This document shows, piece by piece, positions 55,680 to 64,000 of a stretch of DNA of 64,000 nucleotides. The stretch is from Pegea sp. RAD2-039 (taxonomy: Eukaryota > Chordata > Thaliacea > Salpida > Salpidae). Every line of letters begins with the position of its first letter. Position 1 is the first letter of the stretch. Under the pieces are notes generated by a model, which saw nothing but the letters and a program-made list of their open reading frames with translations, ran no database searches and had not been told where the DNA came from. A program made the translations under genes and the position numbers. The stretch covers positions 806,001 to 870,000 of the forward strand of contig JAQGEQ010000043.1 of NCBI GenBank assembly GCA_034620365.1. Direction: 5' to 3'.

Positions 55680-57495
55680 AATTCATTCAAATTAAAAAGT
55701 CTGTTGGAAAAGTTACAGAAATAATTTTTTTCATTTTTCAAATATTTTCTGCGCAAAGAGAAGAAATAACATTTTTATGCAACTTGTTATTGAAATACTT
55801 TACATTACTCTTCAAATGATTTAAAAGTTTTCATAATTTCCAAACTTAATTAGTCCTTTATCTTTTTATACTAAGCTTCAAAATTTTTAAATTGAATTTT
55901 TTCTTTTTGTTTTAATGTAATTGATCTTTTAACTCAGTGTCTTTTTACTAAGAGTCATGTTTTTACAAAATAAACAAGAAAAATTGTTTCTCTGTTAAAT
56001 TTTTCAACATATGTTAATACTTAAAAGTTAGTTTAATGAGAGCTTGATTATGTGAATTTTGGTATAAATGAAAATTGAACTTCGGTATTTAAATTATCAA
56101 TTCCCTTTTTGCCTCTTGATTTTTTTTTGATACTCTGAGAATTTTATATTTTTTATCAATATATTATCATAAAAACCAAAATTATTAGATACAAATATAA
56201 TATTTATTCACTAAATTCAACAAATTTTAAGGGTGTGAGTAGTTTAACTTAATGACATTAATGTTAAAAACTTTAAACAATTGAAAATTACAAATAGTTT
56301 ATATAAAAATTTTAATGAAGAAATAGCTGTATTTCAAAGCCTAGTGAAATGATAAAACGTTTAAAAGAGCTTTTGTGTATTAAAAACTGTACGCAACATA
56401 ATTAACAAATACTACTGGACCATACTACTATAAAATACACAAAAGTTCAGTTTGCTAATGGTAATCAAGTTCCATCTTATCTAATTATTCTTAAAGGATT
56501 ATTATGGCTTACATATGCGACAAGATAATCTTTTGTTTTCTTATCTAAATTCATCAGAACAGGCAAAGATTTTACAACATTATTTCTTCATTTGTAAAAT
56601 ATTAACAATGATATCAAAAAAAAAGTCTGATAACTTCATAAAAGATTAAGTGTTTTTAGTAGAATTAATTTACTTTTATTGTCATCATTATTCGTTTTAT
56701 TCAAAAGTTGACTTATAGATTAATTTTGTGTTAATAGTAATACAAAAATTAGCAAATAAAAACACATCTTAAAAAGATGTTTTTACAACAATTAGTGTAT
56801 AAAATAACTCCTACATTGTTAACTTTTTATTTTTCATAAATTTATTGAGTTTAAGAAATTGGTTTACTTTATCAATAATTTTCATGTTTGATGTAAAACT
56901 GACGCGACTACCATTACCTAACAACAAATTGAGAAAGTTCTAAAACTGTCATTGTGATACTTGTAGTTTTTTGCTTGTTGGTCGTTCACCAAAATACAAA
57001 ATTGAGAGTTGACTTTTTAAACTCAAGAAAAATAAGGAAACTAATGAATAAAATGAAAACTTTCTTTGTTTATGAGTGTTACAAAGACATTATTGTTTTA
57101 AAGATATGTTTCAAATAAACCAAATTTATTTTAATTAAATTTAATTTAATTAGCGAAAAGTTCAATCAAAATTGACGTAGATCAAACATACGAGAAAACT
57201 AATCATCGTCTGTATCTAACATTGCAAAGTACTTTTAACGCGATCAAAAGTAATAATACGCTACTCACATACTAATCATGTTATAACATATTTATAATTT
57301 TCTTTATTTACATTTCTATTATAAAAAATAGAGTACTGAATTTGTTGAGAGTGCTCAAACATTATCAAGTATCTGTATTTGATTAAGACATATGCGAAAA
57401 TCACATGCCTAATAATAAAAAAGTAGTAAATGAATAACTAAATTTAAGAGCTGCTGATTACTTATAAATACTTCTCACGAAAGACAGAATTAAAA
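55680..57495. other. Intergenic stretch with nothing recognised
   Basis: AT-rich DNA between copy B and the dehydrogenase gene. It should contain the dehydrogenase promoter, but no TATA box or other clear element stands out. Confidence 0.5.
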
Positions 57496-59813
57496 ATGAT
57501 TTCGGGAGACTTAGGTAGAAGTTGCTTTGCTGCAGTTACTTTCAGTATTTTGTTTAAAGTATTGATTCCATATTTAAGTAGATTCTTATGGATAGGGTTT
57601 CTAAAGAATATTTTAGGTTTCAATCTAGAAAATAATGACATTGTAAGTTCAACTGTAGGCTTCGCAGGTAAATGTTTAACTATTTTCTAACTTAATTTCA
57701 AAAACGTTTTGAGTTAAACTATTTTCATTAGCAAAATCTCTTTATTTTATAAATCCTATGTAAAACTTCAAGTCTCAAATCAAGTAATTTCAGACTTTAT
57801 TACAGATCTATGGAGCTTGGTTCTGTTCTTTTTTGCTTGCTTTTTTATCATGCTTTTTCCAACGCTATTGCCACGAGGACGCTTAGATCCACAAGGAAAG
57901 GGAGTACTGATAACTGGTTGTGATACAGGCTTTGGTCTATTACTTGCAAAAAGACTCCATGAAATTGGAATGACTGTTTATGCAGGTTAATATCACAAAC
58001 CAAAGTCAGAAAATGAAGAAAAAACTATAATTAAACGCAAAGTATCAAGAAATATTTTTAGTAAATCTTGTTAAAGCTTTTTTAACGATCTTAATTATTT
58101 TAAAAGGATTGCAGAAAATAGGGTTGAATCACAACGTGCTCATTATACTTAATTCTATTAGTAGTTATCACTTGAAGCTTATAAAGATGCAAGAACGCGT
58201 AAAAATGTTGTCTTGTAACAAATATTAAAAGTATATATTATGTAGAAAATTGTTAGATGCAAAAATTTAAGATAATCGTTTTACAATTCATTATTCAAGT
58301 TTTAAAATATTAATTTTTGTTTTCTATTTAAAACCGTTCAATGTTAATATTCATTTTCAAAAACTGAATTTAGGTTGTTTGTTGAAAACAAAAAACGGCG
58401 AAGGCTCAAAAGAACTAATGAGCATCAATTCATCCCGAATGCACGTCTTGCAACTTGATGTAACATCATCTACTGACGTTGATGACGCCATCACTTATAT
58501 AAACCTTCATTTACCACCAGATACCAAAGGTATAAATACAAATAATAATTTAACTCGAAAAAATGCTTAAATCTTTTAACTGCAACTTAAAATTATGAAA
58601 GTATGTTAACAAAGGGGCATGTTTAGGGTTATGGGGAGTTGTAAATAATGCTGGTGCTTCAGCATTTGGTGAAGTTGAATGGTCATCAATCGATTTATAC
58701 AAATCTGTGAGTGAAGTGAATATATGGGGAGTTGTTCGCTGTACAAAAGCTTGTCTTCCATCGATCAGAAGGTTTCAATTGAGAGATAAACTTATTTGGA
58801 ATCATTGTAAGGCTGTTCTATAATAGAACTAAAGGAAGAGTCGTTAATATGACAAGTGGCCTTGCTCGTATGATGGCACCTTCAAGATCAGTGTACGGGC
58901 TAACTAAATATGCGATTCAAGGTTTCTCAGACTGTCTAAGATATGAAATGAAAAGTTTTGGAGTTAAAGTAAGTTTTCAGGGCTTCTTACGAGGTTTCAT
59001 CTTTTATTCATATAGCTGTTTGAAAAATGTAAAAACGTATTTAGATTACTTTGCTATTATTCCTAATAAACTTTAGGTCTCAATGATTGAACCTGGTAAT
59101 TACATTGCTGGAACAAACATATTTACTAAAAAAAGTGTTGCTCAACTATCAGACGAAATGTGGAGGAAGATGCCGAAGGAGGTACAAGAAGATTATGGAC
59201 GGGAGTGGTTTGAATATAGGGTAGGTTTTGATTTGTTACAATTAAATGAAGTAGAAGAAATAGAATCAAAGTTGTTATATGAAAGTTGTAAGCTAATTTT
59301 TAAACAAACTATTCGATTAGGTAAATGAGATGAAGTCTTATTGTAATATGGGAATGAAAGATCTATCTCCTGTAATCAGTGCATATGAAGATGCTCTTTT
59401 ATCAAGAAATCCTCTGAATAGATATCAACCTATGTCTGCTTATTGGACGATTCGATCGTTTGTGTTTACTCATTTCCCATCTAATCTAGCTGATTAGTAA
59501 GTAGTTTGAAGTTCTTCTAATAATGGTCACCAGGTTTTCAGTAAATCTTTAAAATGTCCACAAAAAACTCGAGGTATTTTAAGTCTGATTTAGATTGAGA
59601 AAAATAGAAGGAATTTTTATCTGAAAACTTCAATATTAAATTGCTAAAGTTTTTTTAATATTTCATTAAATAAATAAATACAGACGTAAATCTAGGAAAA
59701 GTAAATCGGTTTTTATACTGTATAAATTAAACTAAAAATAAAACTGAACTCAATAAAACTTCATCTGATCCATTATTTTCAGCTGGTATATTTACCGCAA
59801 CGCCAAGAAGTAA
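57496..59813 (+). CDS. BDH1: D-beta-hydroxybutyrate dehydrogenase-like short-chain dehydrogenase (8 exons, 385 residues)
   Basis: Exons: 57496-57667, 57794-57985, 58374-58529, 58627-58771, 58827-58968, 59077-59220, 59321-59496, 59783-59813. Classical SDR: cofactor loop TGCDTGFG (98-105), NNAG (180-183), catalytic Ser232, Tyr245 and Lys249. Past the catalytic site it follows BDH1 rather than retinol dehydrogenases: [10 protein letters not shown], a conserved MW..MP.EV..DYG stretch, YC..G..D.SPVI, and RYQPMSAYW near the end. BDH1 interconverts 3-hydroxybutyrate and acetoacetate with NAD(H) in mitochondria. The odd feature is the N-terminus: instead of an obvious presequence there are hydrophobic segments at about 10-40 and 65-80, as in membrane-anchored SDR9C enzymes, so location and substrate are uncertain. 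Exon 2 has two acceptors 12 nt apart that keep frame. The last exon encodes ten codons ending in NAKK. It converges on KIF3B. Confidence 0.88.
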
Positions 59814-59817
59814 TAAA
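59812..59817 (+). terminator. Poly(A) signal overlapping the BDH1 stop
   Basis: AATAAA overlaps the TAA at 59811-59813. Alternatively a later signal is used in the 530 bases before the convergent KIF3B stop. Confidence 0.4.
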
Positions 59818-60343
59818 AAGAAATGTGGACAAAAAAGAAATTCATGTATTAAGCAACTAGTCATTCAAACAACTTATTTTACTATTAACTTGAAATATCA
59901 AATCGATAAATGTGAAAAGATTTGATTGTCAAAAATAAAATCAAAAATATACCAAAGCTATGGTTGTAACAGTTTTGTGTTAAGGTAAAAGGTAGAAAGA
60001 TTAAAAGTGTGATTTAGTTATAAGAGAGCAAATAGCAGGTAGAATTGATCTGCAAAAGAATTGTAGCTAAATTTGCTTCAAAGATATGAGCTGAATACAC
60101 AGAAAAATATATATTTTGATGAAATAGCTGATGTGATAGAGAAAATGATAAAAGGATTTTATCTAAACTATAACTTGTTTAAATTAAATTAAGGAAATAA
60201 AGCAGACAAGTCATCAAAATGAATACAAAGCTTTATATGAAGCAGAAAAAAAGCTAGATGCAGAGTTACAATAACAGTGATACATGAAAAATAAGTTTAA
60301 TGATGCAACTTGTGTTTTATGATTGATTGTTAATCTTTGCACA
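59818..60343. other. Gap between the convergent BDH1 and KIF3B genes
   Basis: About 530 bases that should hold both 3' UTRs. No further gene seen. On the minus strand only a variant poly(A) hexamer (CATAAA, read from tttatg near 60317) is close to the KIF3B stop. Confidence 0.5.
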
Positions 60344-63300
60344 CTACTTAGGAACTAAACCACGAGATTCAGGGTACATTTCAGACCTGGAAACAGATTT
60401 GGACACTGGGCCTCGTTTTCTAGGCTGACGACTAGTTTTAGGACGAGCTGATTTTATTCTGTGAGAATATTTTGTGAGTAAAAATATTTAAAATGAAAAA
60501 GAATTACCTTGACCTGATTTTGGAAGATTTATGAGCAGCAGCATCAACATTTAGATCATCTTCTTCTTGAAGAGCGGCTTCTAACGCTGCTTGAACCTAA
60601 ACACATCTCATCAACATCTCAACTTCTTCGGACTTTAAATTACTTTAGGAGCAACAGCAGGCTCGAAATAATCTCTAGTGGTTCTTATTGGCATGTCCAA
60701 ATCCACCAATAAGATATTTTCGCCTCTATAACGAGGATTACAGCCAATTGCAGCAGCCATCCGAGCATATTGTGACACATGTCGATTAGTTGAGGCATGA
60801 GCACTTTGAGGTCGTTTCAAACGGCCTTGGCTATAAAAAGTTGAAATTTTAAATACAAAAATCTTCTAATAAAATTGAAGATTCCATTTCAAGAAGATAG
60901 AAACAATTTGACTTGCTTGGAATTGAGTGAAATCGGACGAATGGAATATGCTTCAGTTTCATCATCATATATCAAACGTTCTTCTAGTTTGCCGATGTCT
61001 TCAGAGGAGATGAAGTTCTCTAAGATGGTGGTTTTGTATTTCAATTCCCGCGTCATCTACACAACCAATTGACATCAAGTTGGTGAAATTTAGTTGTTTG
61101 TAAGTTGAAGTTATTTTAAAAACAAAAAGATTTGGTTTATAAAACAGTTTCATAAGCACCTCCATTTGCATAAGTTCTAATTTTTCTCTTTCTTTAGTAT
61201 TTTCTAGCCTCATATCTTCGATTTCAGTTTTCAACTGCATCATTTGAGCATAATTCTAAAAAAGAAATTATTCGAGAAAATATAAATATCTGATTTTCTC
61301 TCTTAAGTAATTTCTCAACAGAAAAACAACTTCTTTGCATTAAATGCAGTTAGATAAAATAATAGAATCTTCATCAGAAATATTCATCAAATAAGAAGCA
61401 AGACCTTTTTGAGTCTTTTTGTCTTATCCTCAACTTCGTGTCTCAGCGATGCGTACCCAGCCTGAGCCTCATTCCTTGACTCTTCCCGTTCAATCAGTTC
61501 TTGTTGCATCTTCCGTTCTAGTTGACGTTGCTCAGCAAGCTGCTTCTTTTTTTGTTCTAGTTCTTTTTCCTGATCTGTTGTATGATCTTGAATGGTTTTG
61601 CCTCCAACCAGCAGTTTACTTTGCATTGCCTAAAAGTAAAATTATTGAATGCTGAGAAAGACTCAAATCAACTTTAGATGAAGTTTTTTACAAATTTTAA
61701 AAGGAAATATGAAGTGACCTTTATTTTGGTGGTGAGTTCCATCTTTTTCGCTTCTTCTTTTTTAATTTGTGAAAGTTTTTGTTCAGCTTCTTGTAAAAGT
61801 TTCTGTTTCTCTCCTTCGGCTATACCTTTATCTTGCATAATCCGTATCTTATCTTTTTCAAGTTTTGCTCTTTCTTCATCAGACACATCTGAAACCGAAA
61901 TCGATAAAGACATCAGAGAATAAACTTCCTGAAGACACAAACCAGTGCTATCGTCATCATCATCTGTGTATTCCTCATACTTGCCATCAGGAGTTCGTCT
62001 TCTGCGTTGCTTCTTTCTGGATTTCCCATCCTTGCTTCTTGCTTCCATCAGATTAGCCTTCAACCTACAGAAAGAATTGAATTTTGAAAATCATCATTTC
62101 ACCGAAATAAATATTTCAAAATTAATAATTACCAAATAGAATAAAACATTAGAATATTTTCATAAACTTTTAGTGGCTATTAAACAAACTTGGCAATTTC
62201 TTCTTGGAATTCACGTAGTAGAGCATCTTTCGGATCTTCATTAATCTTTGGTTTATTTTGAATATTTTTGGCACGATTAGCATAACGTAGAGTCGTTATA
62301 GTTTCATCGAAATTATAACTTGCCGGACCTATATTAGCCACCTAATAAGAAAAAAAAGATTTGAAAGATAAAAAGAATTACAAATACTTTATAAACCAAA
62401 TTTGTATCAAATCATACATAGAAATCAATAAAACAAACAAATAGGAGTGAATAAGTTGATTTTGATATTTGAAAAACTATTAATAAGAAATAATAGCACT
62501 TAAACAAACCATTGAAAGGTTTTGATCTAATTCACATTTGTCACTCAATCATTTAATATCAAAATAACAAAAGTCAGTTTGAATTTACCATAACAGTTTT
62601 AGCATTTCCGCCCAATGAGTCTTCAAGTAATCGAGTTAATTTCGAATCTCGGTATGGAATGTGACCAGTTCCTCCAACAAGAGCAGAGATTACATTTCCT
62701 TAGATGCAAAAAATTATATTGTAAATGTACAGAAGAAAGATATTTTCACTTTCATGTTTATCTTAACAGCACAAGATCAAAAAACTGATTGTGATATAAA
62801 CAGTATTTACCAAGAGCAGATAAAGATAAATTAATTTTTGTTGCTTCTTTCAATCTTTCACCAGAAGCGCCTGACTTGGTCTAGAAAAAGTCAAATGAAA
62901 TGGATATTATCAGAGTAGAAAAAAGAGAAAAAGAAAGTTTCAAAATTACAAAATTATTTATATAAATAAATTATTCAACTTTAATATTGTAAATTGGTTT
63001 GTTTTGTCATTTAAACTGAACATAGGAGGCAAGAATCAGCTTACTTGGCGTTCACTGCCAGCTAAATCAACAAGGTTCAGTTTGCCGACCCGAATATGGT
63101 TTTTACCATCTAAACCATCTTCACTACATTCAATTGTTATCACAAAGATTGCATGAGAACGAGAACTAAAAAAAGATTAGCAAATTAATCAAATTAGAAA
63201 AGTTGTGAAAATATTTCAGTATTTAATAACAAATGAGCTTTCAATCAACCTGTGTTCATTCATATTTGTGGCTCCAACACTTCTATTCTGGTTTCCAACA

Positions 63301-64000
63301 TTCATCACATGCTCAATTTCTTTTACGGATTTTGTAACAAATGAAAGAAGATCTTTAACATAAACACCTGAAACAAAATCATAAAGTAAACGAAATCATA
63401 AAGTAAATAAAAACTTTGATTTTTGAGTTGGACAATAAATTTGTTTTTACCTGTATCTGGTTTCTCACGAAGATCAAGCCGCTTTTTCTGGTCTTTGGAT
63501 AAAAGATCCCTTATTTTCTCCTGATAAATTTCCAAGTACGAGGCACGAACAAGAAACTGCTGATCAGTTGTCCGAGCAATGTGTTTGAAAATATGATCAA
63601 AAGAACGAGGAATAGCACCTTTTAAAATTGGATCTGATCTTATACCTGCAAAAATAAAACAATAAATAAAAGATTTGAAATATCTCGCCACAACAAATTA
63701 AACAATAATCTCTAATATGAAAGTTATAAATTTGTAAAGTATCTCATAGCAATTTAGAAACAAATTTAAATAATTTAAAGAAAAACAAAATTCAAAATAA
63801 ATTTTAATTTGAAAGTTTTAATTTTATAACAAAATATCAAATTAATAACAAAAATAATCATATACAACAAAAATGTCTATATATTTTTAGTACAAACTAC
63901 CTTCCATTGTAAATGTTTTTCCTGTTCCAGTTTGACCATATGCAAAAATTGTGCCATTGAACCCTTTTAAAACTGAATCAAGAAGGCTTTGAAAAGTTTC
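60344..64000 (-). CDS. KIF3B: Kinesin-II motor subunit KIF3B (KRP95/KLP-20 type), N-terminus beyond the window
   Basis: Exons in reading order: 64000-63901 (runs off the edge), 63645-63451, 63367-63250, 63165-63045, 62880-62811, 62698-62589, 62341-62190, 62064-61943, 61888-61719, 61629-61405, 61255-61160, 61056-60917, 60830-60644, 60596-60508, 60458-60344. The 669 residues start inside the motor domain and include the P-loop GQTGTGKT, switch I NMNEHSSRSH and switch II DLAGSE, the neck, a basic then Asp-rich hinge, a coiled coil, and the tail with [15 protein letters not shown] and a final [10 protein letters not shown]. Details such as [16 protein letters not shown] and SKLLVGGK are KIF3B rather than KIF3A. 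KIF3B pairs with KIF3A and KAP3 as the anterograde motor of cilia. About 75 N-terminal residues are missing compared with human KIF3B. The intron after 60917 has a GC donor, and introns of 47, 49 and 54 nt are used. Confidence 0.95.

Noticed and set aside
57496-59813. Calling the SDR a retinol or 17-beta-hydroxysteroid dehydrogenase
   Set aside because: The N-terminal anchor suggests this, but the region after the YxxxK site and the C-terminus match BDH1 much better.
61678-61923. Plus-strand ORFs of 60-81 codons around 61419-62139
   Set aside because: They are the antisense of KIF3B coiled-coil and hinge exons, whose minus-strand reading is confirmed by the kinesin alignment.
60344-64000. 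Calling the kinesin KIF3A
   Set aside because: Loop and tail signatures ([34 protein letters not shown]) are those of KIF3B.
1-64000. tRNA, rRNA, CRISPR arrays, integrated virus or complete transposon
   Set aside because: No cloverleaf with a TPsiC box, no rRNA signature, no spaced repeats and no transposase, integrase or reverse transcriptase motifs were seen by eye on either strand.

Overview
The window is nuclear DNA of an invertebrate animal. It is very AT-rich (I judge under 30% GC by eye), every gene is split by GT-AG introns, and the proteins are animal types: VWA/FN3/collagen extracellular matrix proteins, a BDH1-type short-chain dehydrogenase and the kinesin-II motor subunit KIF3B. 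Introns run from 47-55 nt up to several kb. Flatworm or nematode would both fit this mix; nothing here fixes the phylum.

Layout. 1-2522: no gene seen. 2523-4715 (+): a small secreted FN3 protein, possibly a remnant. 4.7-11.9 kb: no gene seen. 12336-28127 (+): a 23-exon secreted protein, VWA-FN3-VWA-FN3-FN3-FN3-VWA-FN3. 31522-36174 (+): a 13-exon secreted protein, VWA plus a short collagen helix. 36.3-42.3 kb: no gene seen. 42361-55673 (+): a 28-exon paralogue that carries both of the preceding genes' domain sets in one reading frame but has no collagen helix. 57496-59813 (+): BDH1-like dehydrogenase with hydrophobic N-terminal segments. 60344 to the right edge (-): KIF3B, converging on BDH1, its first ~75 residues outside the window.

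The main story is the first 56 kb. The 12.3-36.2 kb block and the 42.4-55.7 kb block are an old tandem duplication: intron phases agree throughout and most homologous exons have exactly the same length, although the proteins look only about 40% identical in a sampled exon. One copy keeps the last VWA and the collagen part behind its own signal-peptide exon, yet the splice phases also allow it to be joined to the upstream gene. Collagen exons of 45 and 108 bp survive there with most glycines lost, and the second copy has lost the helix altogether. Most VWA domains have degenerate metal-binding motifs. I read this as a matrix-protein family losing its collagen part; function is inferred from domains only.

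All exon boundaries were derived by hand from splice consensus, phase continuity and comparison between the two copies. The summed exon lengths are multiples of three in every complete model.
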